A stretch of 40,852 nt of DNA, taken from contig NZ_JADPUN010000228.1 in assembly GCF_015690345.1 (NCBI RefSeq), forward strand, positions 1-40,852, read 5' to 3'. Below, piece after piece: positions 7,980 to 15,978 of this stretch (positions are counted from its first letter, which is position 1; every line of letters begins with the position of its first letter). A program made the position numbers and the translations under genes. The DNA comes from Plantactinospora alkalitolerans (lineage in GTDB: Bacteria > Actinomycetota > Actinomycetes > Mycobacteriales > Micromonosporaceae). The notes under the pieces were generated by a model. That model had not been told where the DNA came from and made no database searches. It saw nothing but the letters and a program-made list of their open reading frames with translations.

Positions 7980-8155
7980 ACACCGCCCCGAACTGGCACA
8001 AGTCGACGCGTAGCGACAGCGGAACCTGCGTTGAGGTGGCCGACAACCTTCCTGGCCGGGTTCTGGTCCGGGACAGCAAGGACCCGCAGGGGCCGGTCCT
8101 GATGTTCGGCTCTCGGCAGTGGCGCGGCTTCGTGGATCTGACCAAGAACCAGTAG
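7970..8155 (+). CDS. DUF397 protein
   Basis: A 61-residue protein with the DUF397 hallmarks WHKSTRSDSGTCVEVA near the N-terminus and VLVRDSKDPQGPVLMF and WRGFVD later. Its start overlaps the XRE gene end by ten bases, implying translational coupling. DUF397 proteins are thought to bind and antagonise their partner XRE regulator, as for BldB/WhiJ-like systems. The family assignment is secure; its effect here is inference. Confidence 0.9.
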   Translation: MDVNTAPNWHKSTRSDSGTCVEVADNLPGRVLVRDSKDPQGPVLMFGSRQWRGFVDLTKNQ

Positions 8156-8910
8156 CTCGGGCCTCCGGTCTGACGGAGTTGACCCATTCATCGCCTCGTT
8201 TCGTCTTTTGATCGACACCGTCTGACGGCGGGGCGGGCCGCCCGTCACGACGTGGGCCTTGCGGTGGCCCCTCCGACCGCGTCGTATCCTGCCGGGCACA
8301 AGTTCTGCCGGGCACGAGCGGGCGGGGCCGTATCACGGCCACCCGTCCCCACCATCGGCGTGGCGCCGCCATCCATGACCAGAACGGCCGCCGCCAGCCT
8401 CGGAGGGTAGCCACCACGTCGCACAGGGTCTTCCGGGCGGCACCCGAAATCTTCCGGAACTTCTCCGATACAAGACGTCCCGGGCGTGGCGGCGCAATCT
8501 CGATAATCGGTCATCCGCCCGCTTGTCGGACGAGTCGGAACCGAATGCTCGCGGCGGCGCGGGCGACGAGGTGTCAGGAGCAGTCGATGTCACCTCGGCG
8601 GGGGTGTCGGCGGTGGCATCCCGCACCGCGATGGCGCCGCCGCGACCAGCTCCGCCCACCCCTGGAAGTTTCAGAAACGTGTCTTGTATTTTTCGGTTTG
8701 GTCTGCAACTCTTTGGCCGTCGATAGCCACTTAGTAACGTCCGACGGACAGGTGACGGCCGCGAGGGTGGCGGCGAGCCCGGCCACCGGACCAGGTCTGT
8801 CGACAGGAGGGGACAGCAGCCCTCACGTCCGTGATGGACAACCGGGATCGGCGTTCCCGTTCGCCCAGAGGCAGACACGTCTGGGCGCATTCGGCAGAGA
8901 GGACAGGTTG
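8156..8910. other. 755-base intergenic region, no supported gene
   Basis: Several open frames cross this stretch on both strands, but none looks like a protein: they are Arg/Pro/Ser-rich, lack ribosome sites and match no family I know. It contains a short direct repeat (CTGCCGGGCAC, twice near 8290-8320) and an A/T-richer segment around 8665-8745 that probably holds the promoter of the sugar importer operon. No terminator after the DUF397 gene stands out. Confidence 0.5.
8668..8678. promoter_or_regulatory. GTTTC-A-GAAAC inverted repeat, candidate sugar operator
   Basis: A perfect five-base inverted repeat around a central A lies in the A/T-rich segment 233 bases before the binding-protein start. 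GAAAC/GTTTC-type palindromes are known upstream of actinobacterial sugar-utilisation genes, where LacI- or ROK-type repressors bind. No such regulator is encoded in the window, so it would be encoded elsewhere. Confidence 0.4.
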
Positions 8911-10206
8911 ATGAGGGCAGGAAAACTGCTGACTATGTCGGTAGTCCTGGCGACGGGTCTCCTGGCAACGGCGGCCTGCGGTGGGGACTCGGGAGACGAG
9001 GGCTCCAGCGGCGGCAAGGTCACGATGAGCTTCTGGCACAACGCCACGACGGGGCCAGGCAAGGCATTCTGGGATAAGACCGTGGCCGACTTCGAGGCCG
9101 CCAACCCGAACGTGAAGATCGAGATTCAGTCGATCCAGAACGAGGACCTGGACGGCAAGCTTCAGACCGCGCTGAACTCCGGGGACGCCCCTGACGTGTT
9201 CATGCAGCGCGGCGGCGGCAAGATGGCCGCGATGGTCAAGGCCGGTCAACTGATGGACATCACGGGTGGGATCACCGACGCGACCAAGAAGGTCGTTTCG
9301 GAGGGCTCGTTCAAGGCGCAGACGATCGACAACAAGGTCTACGCGATGCCGGTGGCCGTCCTGCCCGGCGGCTTCTTCTACAGCAAGGACCTGTTCGCCA
9401 AGGCCGGCATCACCCAGCCGCCGGCCACGCTCGCCGACCTGCAGACCGCCGTCGGCAAGCTCAAGGCCGACGGTAGCCAGCCGATCGCCCTCGGCGCCAA
9501 GGACGCCTGGCCGGCCGCCTTCTACTACTACTTCTTCGCGTTGCGCGAGTGCAGCACCACCACGGTCACCGAGACCGCCAAGAGCATGAGCTTCGACGAC
9601 CCCTGCTGGCTGAAGGCCGGTCAGGACGTTCAGGCCTTCGCCGCGACGCAGCCGTTCAACAAGGGCTTCCTCACGACGTCGGCCCAGCAGGGCGCCGGAA
9701 GCTCGGCTGGTCTCATCGCCAACCACAAGGCGGCGATGGAACTCATGGGCGCCTGGAACCCCGGTGTCATCGGCTCGTTGACCCCGGACAAGAAGCCGCT
9801 GCCGGACCTGGACTGGTTCCCGTTCCCCAGCATCGACGGCGGCGCGGGTGAGCCCGGCGCCATTCTGGGCGGTGTCGACGGGTACTCCTGCTCGGCGAAG
9901 GCTCCCAAGGCGGAGTGCACCGCGTTCCTCAACTTCATGTTGCAGACGCCGGTGCAGGAGGCCTACTACCAGGGCTTCCAGGCGCCGCCGGTGAACAGCG
10001 AGGCGCAGGCCGCAGTGACCGAGCCGCATCTGAAGTCCGTGCTCGCGGCCTACAACAAGGCCCCGTTCGTCTCGCAGTGGCTCGACACGGTCTACGGGCA
10101 GAAGGTCGGCAACGCCCTCAACATCGCCGTGGTGAACCTGCTGGCCGGTAAGGGCAGCCCCGAGGACATCGTCAACGCGGTCAAGACCGCCGCCAAGCGG
10201 TCCTAG
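8911..10206 (+). CDS. ABC sugar transporter, extracellular solute-binding lipoprotein
   Basis: 431 residues from an ATG preceded by AGAGAGGACAGG. The N-terminus is a lipoprotein signal (MRAGKLLTMS, hydrophobic core, Cys23 in ATAAC), followed by a Ser/Gly linker. The mature part fits family 1 solute-binding proteins (SBP_bac_1): FWHNATTGPGKAFWDKTVADFE at the start, GDAPDVFMQRG, then the hinge and a C-terminal lobe with MELMGAWNPGVI. It would capture a mono- or oligosaccharide and deliver it to the two permeases encoded next, 13 bases away. It resembles xylobiose-type BxlE proteins, but the sugar cannot be assigned. A longer upstream frame without a break is not coding in character. Confidence 0.92.
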   Translation: MRAGKLLTMSVVLATGLLATAACGGDSGDEGSSGGKVTMSFWHNATTGPGKAFWDKTVADFEAANPNVKIEIQSIQNEDLDGKLQTALNSGDAPDVFMQRGGGKMAAMVKAGQLMDITGGITDATKKVVSEGSFKAQTIDNKVYAMPVAVLPGGFFYSKDLFAKAGITQPPATLADLQTAVGKLKADGSQPIALGAKDAWPAAFYYYFFALRECSTTTVTETAKSMSFDDPCWLKAGQDVQAFAATQPFNKGFLTTSAQQGAGSSAGLIANHKAAMELMGAWNPGVIGSLTPDKKPLPDLDWFPFPSIDGGAGEPGAILGGVDGYSCSAKAPKAECTAFLNFMLQTPVQEAYYQGFQAPPVNSEAQAAVTEPHLKSVLAAYNKAPFVSQWLDTVYGQKVGNALNIAVVNLLAGKGSPEDIVNAVKTAAKRS

Positions 10207-10219
10207 AGATCCGTACATC

Positions 10220-11242
10220 ATGTTCGAAACAGACCGCGAGAGCGTAAACCTCGCGCAGGACCGGTCCGTGGGCGTGACGACGGTCGGGGGTGGCGCGCCT
10301 TTCGCGTCGCCCCCGACCGGGCGCCGTCCCCGGAAGGGCATCGGCTGGCCCGCCCGGCTGGAGATCGCGCTGATGACGGGACCGACACTGATCGTGTTCC
10401 TGACCTTCGTCATCTTCCCGGTAGCCATGGCCGCCTACTACGGCTTCTTCAACTGGCAGGGGTACGGCCCGCCCACGGAGTTCGTCGGCCTGAGCAACTA
10501 CGTGCTGATCTTCCAGGACGGCACGTTCGTCGACGCCCTGCAACACAATGCGGCGATCGTCGTACTGTCGCTGGTGATCCAGGGCCCCGCCGCCGTCCTG
10601 CTCGCCCTGCTGCTGAACCGGAAAATGCGGGGACAGACGCTCATCCGGGTGCTCGTCTTCGTCCCCTACGTGATCTCCGAGGTGGTCGTCGGCACCGCCT
10701 GGAGCCTGATGCTCCAGGGCAACGGCGCCTTCAACGCCTTTCTCCAGAAGGTCGGACTGGGCTGGCTGGAGAGCGACTGGCTCGCCGACCCCAAGCGGGC
10801 GATCTGGACCCTCATGGGCATCCTCACCTGGAAGTACATCGGCTTCGCCGTAATCCTCTTCCTCGCCGGGTTGCAGGGCATCCCGGACGAACTGACGGAG
10901 GCAGCGGCGATCGACGGGGCGTCCTACTGGCAGATCCAGCGCCGCATCACGCTGCCGCTACTCGGGCCGACGCTCCGGATCTGGGCCTTCCTGTCGATGA
11001 TCGGTGCCCTGCAGTTGTTCGATCTCGTCTACATCATCTGGGGCCAGTACGTCTCGTCGACGGCCGGAACATCGACGATGGCGACGTACATGCTGACCAA
11101 CGGGCGCAACGCGGGAGAGTACGGCTACGGCAACGCCGTGGCTGTGGTCCTGTTCTTCATCTCGCTCGTCGCGGCGCTGATCTATCAACGGTTCGTCCTG
11201 CGGCGTGACACCGCGGGCGCGATCACCGGAGGGAAGAACTGA
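10220..11242 (+). CDS. ABC sugar transporter permease (MalF-type)
   Basis: 340 residues with about six membrane helices after a 50-residue cytoplasmic N-terminus; the first helix begins at about residue 52 (MTGPTLIVFLTFVIFPVAMA). The EAA loop is visible as EAAAIDGASYWQIQRRITLP, the contact site for the ATPase. It follows the binding-protein gene by 13 bases and overlaps the next permease by one base (TGATG). It forms the channel together with that partner. The start is taken at ATG 10220, although its ribosome site is weak. Confidence 0.92.
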   Translation: MFETDRESVNLAQDRSVGVTTVGGGAPFASPPTGRRPRKGIGWPARLEIALMTGPTLIVFLTFVIFPVAMAAYYGFFNWQGYGPPTEFVGLSNYVLIFQDGTFVDALQHNAAIVVLSLVIQGPAAVLLALLLNRKMRGQTLIRVLVFVPYVISEVVVGTAWSLMLQGNGAFNAFLQKVGLGWLESDWLADPKRAIWTLMGILTWKYIGFAVILFLAGLQGIPDELTEAAAIDGASYWQIQRRITLPLLGPTLRIWAFLSMIGALQLFDLVYIIWGQYVSSTAGTSTMATYMLTNGRNAGEYGYGNAVAVVLFFISLVAALIYQRFVLRRDTAGAITGGKN

Positions 11243-12108
11243 TGGCCGCGACCGCCGTAGCCGCACGCAGGCCGATCCGGGCCAGCCGGAAGATGGCGTG
11301 GGGAAGCCCGGCCGTTTACTTCGTGGCGGTGATGCTCATCCTGGCGATGCTGGCTCCGGTCGCCTACATCATCATCGGCGGTTTCCGCACGAATGCGCAG
11401 ATCACCGTCGACCCGGCGGGGTGGCCGGCCCCGTGGCAGGCCGACAACTACCTTGAGGTTCTGACCGGCGACATCTTCTGGCGTCAGGTGCTCAACTCGA
11501 CCATCGTCGCCCTCTGTACCACTGCGGGCGTGGTCACCCTCGGCCTCATGACGAGCTTCATCCTCGCCCGCTACCGGTTCCGCGGCCAGGGAGCGATGTA
11601 CTCGCTCTTCGCCGCTGGCCTGATGTTCCCGCTCACCGTGGCGATCACCCCGCTCTACATCCTGGTCAGAAGCCTCGGCCTGATGAACACGCTGCCCGGG
11701 GTGATCCTCCCGCAGATCGGGTTCGCCATCCCGATTACGATCATCATCCTGGTCCCGTTCCTACGTGCCATCCCGGACGAGATCCAGGAGGCGGCGTCGA
11801 TCGACGGATGCAGCCGGCTGGGCTTCTTCTGGCGCATGGTGCTCCCGCTCGCCAAGCCGGGCGTCGTCACGGTGGCCATTCTGACCTTCATCACCAGTTG
11901 GAACAGCTACCTGCTGCCGCTCTTCATCCTCAACAAGGAGGGAGCCTTCACGCTGCCCCTCGGCGTGCAGTCCTTCGCGTCGCAGTACTCGGTCGACACG
12001 GCCAAGGTGCTGGCGTTCACCTCCCTGTCGATGCTCCCGGCGTTGCTGTTCTTCAGCCTGTTCCAGCGGCAGATCGTCGGAGGGCTGACCGGAGCCGTGA
12101 AGGGCTGA
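11242..12108 (+). CDS. ABC sugar transporter permease (MalG-type)
   Basis: 288 residues with six predicted membrane helices and the EAA loop EAASIDGCSRLGFFWRMVLP. The start ATG overlaps the stop of the preceding permease by one base, so the pair is translationally coupled. No ATP-binding subunit follows; in actinobacteria a shared ATPase of the MsiK type usually serves such carbohydrate importers, which probably applies here. Confidence 0.92.
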   Translation: MAATAVAARRPIRASRKMAWGSPAVYFVAVMLILAMLAPVAYIIIGGFRTNAQITVDPAGWPAPWQADNYLEVLTGDIFWRQVLNSTIVALCTTAGVVTLGLMTSFILARYRFRGQGAMYSLFAAGLMFPLTVAITPLYILVRSLGLMNTLPGVILPQIGFAIPITIIILVPFLRAIPDEIQEAASIDGCSRLGFFWRMVLPLAKPGVVTVAILTFITSWNSYLLPLFILNKEGAFTLPLGVQSFASQYSVDTAKVLAFTSLSMLPALLFFSLFQRQIVGGLTGAVKG

Positions 12109-12172
12109 CCCCCGCCCCGGAGCTCCCCCGGTCGCTGCACGTCTTCTCCCGGGTTGTCGCGGTCGCCACCGT

Positions 12173-12240
12173 CTGGCCGACGTCAGGCGCCGCGCCTGGC
12201 CGACGTCAGGCGCCGCGCCTGGCCGAGGTCAGGCGCGTGG
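12173..12240. repeat. 23-bp tandem repeat, nearly three copies
   Basis: Two identical 23-base units (12173-12195, 12196-12218) beginning CTGGCCGACGTC are followed by a third diverged copy that runs into the last codons of the response-regulator gene (stop at 12229-12231). Each unit contains the palindromes GACGTC and GGCGCC, so the array can fold into several hairpins. It sits between the convergent importer and two-component operons and may act as a terminator region. It looks like a tandem duplication of the regulator gene's own 3' end. Confidence 0.85.
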
Positions 12241-12858
12241 TGTCAGATAGCCCCGGGAGAAGGCGGTGGCCACCGCTGCCGCCCGGTCGTTGACGCCGAG
12301 TTTCGCGTACACGTGCAGCAGGTGGGTCTTGACCGTCGCCTCGCTGATGAAGAGCTGTCTGGCGGCCTCGCGGTTGGTCGAGCCCTGGGCGATCAGCTCC
12401 AGGACCTCCAGCTCACGATGCGACAGCGGCTCCGAGGCCGGCTGCCGGATCTGCCCCATCAGCCGGGTCGCGACGGCGGGGGAAAGTACGGCCTGTCCCC
12501 GCGCGGCCGCCTCGACGGCGCGGAACAGCTCTTCCCTCGGCGCGTCCTTGAGCAGGTAACCGGTGGCACCGGCCTCGATGGCGGGCAGCACGTCGCTGTC
12601 GGTGTCGTACGTGGTGAGCACCAGGACCCGGGCCGGCACGCCGCGTCTGGCCAGTTCCCTGATGGCGGTGACCCCGTCGGTCCTGGGCATCCGCAGGTCC
12701 ATCAGGATCACGTCGGGCTGGAGTTGCTCCCCGGCGGCGATGGCCTCGGCACCGTCACCGGCCTCGCCGAGCACCTCGAAGCGCGGGTCGGCGCTGAACA
12801 TGCCCCGCAACCCGTCCCGTACCACCGGGTGGTCGTCGACGATCAGCACTGAGATCAA
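12229..12858 (-). CDS. NarL/LuxR-family response regulator
   Basis: 209 residues. The receiver domain (1-120) has the acidic pair D8-D9, phospho-acceptor D54 in VILMDLRMP, a conserved Thr in VLVLTTYDTD, and Lys in YLLKDA. A LuxR-type helix-turn-helix occupies about 143-205 (LSHRELEVLELIAQGSTNREAARQL, then ISEATVKTHLLHVYAKLGV). It overlaps the upstream kinase gene by four bases, and both follow an ABC exporter, so it most likely regulates that exporter and its own operon. A 28-bp palindrome near 15826 is a candidate binding site. Confidence 0.95.
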   Translation of the reverse strand: MISVLIVDDHPVVRDGLRGMFSADPRFEVLGEAGDGAEAIAAGEQLQPDVILMDLRMPRTDGVTAIRELARRGVPARVLVLTTYDTDSDVLPAIEAGATGYLLKDAPREELFRAVEAAARGQAVLSPAVATRLMGQIRQPASEPLSHRELEVLELIAQGSTNREAARQLFISEATVKTHLLHVYAKLGVNDRAAAVATAFSRGYLTPRA

Positions 12859-14135
12859 TCCGTACCTCCTGCGGGGATTGCCGGGACGATAGCCGAGATC
12901 GCCGTACCGCCACCCACCTCGGACTCGATTTCCAACCGGCCCGCGAGGCGCTGCACCCGCTGCCGCATGCCGGCGAGCCCGAACCCGCCGTTCGTGGAGC
13001 CGTTGGCCCGCTTGGCGCCGGGCTCGAAGCCGATCCCGTCGTCCCGAACGTCCAGGGTCACCAGGTCCTCCATGTACGACAGGGTCAGACCGACCCGGCT
13101 GGCCCGCGCGTGCTTGGCCACGTTGGCGAGCGCCTCCTGCGCGGTCCGCAGCAGCGCCACCTCGACGTCGGCGTGCATCGGGCGGGCGTCGCCGGTGGTG
13201 GTCAGCAATGTGTCGATCTGGGTCATCTCCGCCCAGCGCCTGGCCACGTCGTTGATCGCGTCAGGGAGCCGGGCCTCGGCGAGCATCGCCGGCTCGACCG
13301 CATGGACCGTCCGGCGGGCCTCGGTGAGGCTCTCCCGGGCCAGATTCATCGCGTTCGTCATGTGCCGGCGCAACGTCGGCGGCTCGTCCAGCGTCTGCTC
13401 GGCGGCCTGGAGTTGGGTGAGAATGCCGGCGAGCCCCTGGGCGAGGGTGTCGTGGATCTCCCGCGCCATCCGCTGCCGCTCGTCCAGCGCCCCTGCCTCG
13501 CGGGCCTGGACCAGCAACTGGGCGTGCAGGCCGGCGTTCTCCTCCAGCGCCGCCTCCAGCTTCACGTTGGCCTCGTGCAACTCGGCGAGTGCCCGCTTCT
13601 GCTTGTGGTTGCGCTGGTCGGCCATCTCGACGAAGTAGGAGAAAACCCAGGCCAGCACCGTACTGATCAGGCTGATGGCGAGCCAGGCCCACCAGAGGCC
13701 GCCGGTGATGGTGGCCACCCCGCCCAGGTACGAAACCGCGGAGATCGTCGCAGGAGCGACGACGCCGACGTACCGCCAGCGGCCTTTCAGGTAATGGAAC
13801 GCCTGAGGGTAGCCGACGAAGGCGAAGAGGCCGTACCAGGGCGCGATCGCCACCAGGCCGGCGGCCAGCACCATCAGCCCCGCGTAGTACAGGCCCATCA
13901 GCGGGGCGTGCCGGTGCCATTCCCGGTGGAGCGTGTGGAACCAGAGCAGCCAGATCGTGGTCGCGATCGTGAGCCCGAGCACCGCCGGTAGGTGCAGCGA
14001 AACGCCCCAGAGCGGCAGCAGCAGCGTGATGAGGGTGCAAACCGCCAGGAGGAAGTACGGGAGAACCTGGAGGACCGCGGTCTCCTCACGCTCCCAGCGG
14101 TCGAACTCCTCGCGCAACTCGGCCTCGATGCTCAC
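12855..14135 (-). CDS. sensor histidine kinase (NarL/DesK type)
   Basis: 426 residues. Residues 20-170 contain about six membrane helices with short loops and no large extracellular sensor domain, so the signal is probably membrane-borne. A coiled-coil segment (180-215) leads to the HisKA_3 dimerisation domain, with phospho-acceptor His228 in REIHDTLAQG. The ATPase domain shows an N box (QEALANVAKHA), DDGIGF and GFGLAGMRQR. Its gene lies three bases after the exporter permease gene and overlaps the response regulator gene by four bases. Kinases of this architecture beside ABC-2 exporters often sense cell-envelope stress or antibiotics; the actual stimulus is unknown. Confidence 0.94.
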   Translation of the reverse strand: MSIEAELREEFDRWEREETAVLQVLPYFLLAVCTLITLLLPLWGVSLHLPAVLGLTIATTIWLLWFHTLHREWHRHAPLMGLYYAGLMVLAAGLVAIAPWYGLFAFVGYPQAFHYLKGRWRYVGVVAPATISAVSYLGGVATITGGLWWAWLAISLISTVLAWVFSYFVEMADQRNHKQKRALAELHEANVKLEAALEENAGLHAQLLVQAREAGALDERQRMAREIHDTLAQGLAGILTQLQAAEQTLDEPPTLRRHMTNAMNLARESLTEARRTVHAVEPAMLAEARLPDAINDVARRWAEMTQIDTLLTTTGDARPMHADVEVALLRTAQEALANVAKHARASRVGLTLSYMEDLVTLDVRDDGIGFEPGAKRANGSTNGGFGLAGMRQRVQRLAGRLEIESEVGGGTAISAIVPAIPAGGTD

Positions 14136-14138
14136 GAC

Positions 14139-14879
14139 CTACTCCCAGCGGAAGTATCGCGCGGCCAGCCCACCGGCCACGATCGTCCAACCCAGCATTA
14201 CGGCCACGTGCAGCAGTTGCGGCCAGTGACCGGCCGTGGCGTCCTGTAATGATTGCACGCCGGCACCGAGCGGACTGAGGTCACTGATCGTCCGCAGGAC
14301 GTCGTTCATGCTGGCGCGCGGTACCCAGAGGCCGGCGAGGAACACGGTCGGGAAGAACAGCAGAGTCCCGATCGCGCCGGCGCTCTTGCCGGTCGGCGCG
14401 AGCGAGGCGACGAGCAGACCGATCGCGAACATCGCCAGCGCCGCCAGCACGTAACCCAGCAGGTAGGCCGGTAGCTGCCGGGGCAGCCGCACGTCGAACG
14501 CCAGCCGGCCGATGGCGAGCACGACCAGCATGGTTCCCACGGACAGGATCGTGGACATCAGTAGCTGTGCGCCGAGCATCAGCCCCGGCCTCACCGGGGT
14601 GGTCCGCATCCGGCGCAACACGCCCCTCTCCCGGTAGGCGGCGAGGATCTGGGACAGGCCGTTGAGGGCGAACAGGGCGAGGCCCATCGCGACGACGATC
14701 GGCGCGTACAGGTCGATGACCCGCAGACCGCCGAGGGTCTCGTCGGGCCTCCGGAACGCCGGAATCGCGCCGAGGATGACGAGCAGGATCGGCGGGAACG
14801 CGACCGTGAAGAACACGACCATCGGCTCGCGGAAGAACAGCCTGGTCTCGATGGCGGTGAGCCGGGACAGAGCGGACAT
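14139..14879 (-). CDS. ABC-2 type exporter permease
   Basis: 246 residues with six predicted membrane helices, typical of DrrB-like permeases. The N-terminus (LSRLTAIETRLFFREPMVVFF) is the usual amphipathic lead-in, and RERGVLRRMRTTPV is the characteristic cytoplasmic loop after the second helix. It lies ten bases after the ATPase gene and three bases before the kinase gene. With the ATPase it should export a lipid, drug or peptide; neither the substrate nor the direction of the physiological effect can be read off. Confidence 0.93.
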   Translation of the reverse strand: MSALSRLTAIETRLFFREPMVVFFTVAFPPILLVILGAIPAFRRPDETLGGLRVIDLYAPIVVAMGLALFALNGLSQILAAYRERGVLRRMRTTPVRPGLMLGAQLLMSTILSVGTMLVVLAIGRLAFDVRLPRQLPAYLLGYVLAALAMFAIGLLVASLAPTGKSAGAIGTLLFFPTVFLAGLWVPRASMNDVLRTISDLSPLGAGVQSLQDATAGHWPQLLHVAVMLGWTIVAGGLAARYFRWE

Positions 14880-14889
14880 GGTGGTCTCC

Positions 14890-15798
14890 TCAGGCGTCGA
14901 TCGGGCGGCCGGTGAGCGCGACGAACGCGTCGTCCAACGAGGTCTGCTCGACCCGCAGGTCGGCCGCGACGACCTGCTGGCGGGCGAGCACGGTGGTCAC
15001 GGCGAGCAGCAGATTGCCGGTGCCGGTCACCACGAGCTGGCTGCCGGCCCGCTCAACCGACGTGACCTCGGGCAACGCGGTCAGAACGGCGTGGTCCAGC
15101 GGCGCGGACGGCCGGAACCGGACCCGCTGCCGGTCGTCGACCCTCGCGACCAGCCCCGCCGGGGTGTCGAGCGCGACGAGCCGCCCCGAGTCGATCACGG
15201 CGAGCCGGTCGCAGAGCCGTTCCGCCTCCGCCATGAAGTGCGTGACCAGCAGGATCGTCACGCCCCGCTCCCGGATGTCCTCGATCAGGTCCCAGGTGTC
15301 GCGTCGCGCCTGCGGGTCCAGGCCGGTGGTGAGCTCGTCGAGCACCGCCACCCTCGGGTTGCCGACCAGCGCGAGCGCGATCGACAGCCGCTGTTTCTGC
15401 CCGCCGGACAACCGCCGGAACTGCGTGTCGAGCTTGCCGGTGAGCCGCAGGATGTCGACGAGATCCCGCCAGTCGGCCGGCTCTCGGTAGAAGGAGCTGT
15501 ACAGCTCCAACGCCTCGCCGACCTTGAGCTTGTCGGGCAGGTCGCTCTCCTGGAGCTGCGCACCGAGCAACTGCCGCAGCTCACCGGTGTCGTGCTGCGG
15601 GTCGATGCCGCAGACCCGGATGGTGCCACCGTCCGGGGTACGCAACCCCTCGACGCACTCGACCGTCGTGGTCTTACCGGCCCCGTTGGGCCCCAGGATG
15701 CCGAAGATCTCGCCCTGCTCGACGGCGAAACCGACCCCGTCCACCGCGGTGTGGTCGCCGTAGCGCTTGACGAGGTTCTCCACCTCGATGATTGCCAT
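14890..15798 (-). CDS. ABC exporter ATP-binding protein (DrrA-type)
   Basis: 302 residues when started at MAIIEVENLV. Walker A is GPNGAGKT (36-43), the signature is LSGGQ (about 130-134), and Walker B is VAVLDE (about 150-155) with His in the switch (LLVTHF). After Walker B the usual DEPT reads DELT. The C-terminal 80 residues form the extra domain of drug-exporter ATPases. A longer frame reaches 15912, but it has no ribosome site and would place a 28-bp palindrome inside the coding region, so I prefer 15798; no strong ribosome site is present there either, which leaves a leaderless transcript possible. First gene of the exporter/two-component operon. Confidence 0.93.
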   Translation of the reverse strand: MAIIEVENLVKRYGDHTAVDGVGFAVEQGEIFGILGPNGAGKTTTVECVEGLRTPDGGTIRVCGIDPQHDTGELRQLLGAQLQESDLPDKLKVGEALELYSSFYREPADWRDLVDILRLTGKLDTQFRRLSGGQKQRLSIALALVGNPRVAVLDELTTGLDPQARRDTWDLIEDIRERGVTILLVTHFMAEAERLCDRLAVIDSGRLVALDTPAGLVARVDDRQRVRFRPSAPLDHAVLTALPEVTSVERAGSQLVVTGTGNLLLAVTTVLARQQVVAADLRVEQTSLDDAFVALTGRPIDA

Positions 15799-15812
15799 AC
15801 CGGAAGCGTGCC

Positions 15813-15840
15813 GTGGTCGATCCGGTACCGAATCGACCAC
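15813..15840. promoter_or_regulatory. 28-bp near-perfect palindrome at head of exporter operon
   Basis: Arms GTGGTCGAT and ATCGACCAC flank a centre containing CGGTACCG, itself palindromic; only one base pair of the 14 is mismatched. It lies 15 bases before the ATPase start codon. Its length and position suit a dimeric regulator such as the operon's own LuxR-type response regulator. If transcription starts upstream, it could instead form a leader hairpin. Confidence 0.6.
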
Positions 15841-15978
15841 GCAGCCACGGCTGGCGCGGGCCCCGGTGGGTTCCCCGATCAACCAATCGGTGGATGCCGC
15901 CCCGGTACCCACCGTGCGGGCCCACGCCGCACCGTCCTCCGCGGCGGTGGATCACGAGGTTCCACCGGCCACGGCCAC

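Noticed and set aside
7970-8155. Possible classical toxin-antitoxin toxin in the XRE module
   Set aside because: DUF397 has no visible catalytic motif; a toxin role has been proposed for some pairs but cannot be supported from this sequence, so I describe it only as a regulator partner.
8545-8910. Extension of the sugar-binding protein by 122 residues
   Set aside because: The extension is Arg/Pro-rich and would bury the lipoprotein signal; ATG 8911 has a ribosome site and a proper signal peptide.
12173-12240. CRISPR-like array
   Set aside because: The 23-bp units are directly adjacent with no spacers, and no cas genes are present; this is a simple tandem repeat.
15799-15912. Longer N-terminus for the exporter ATPase
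   Set aside because: The extra 38 residues are not ABC-like and cover the 28-bp palindrome; MAIIEVENLVKRYG is the normal start of the family.
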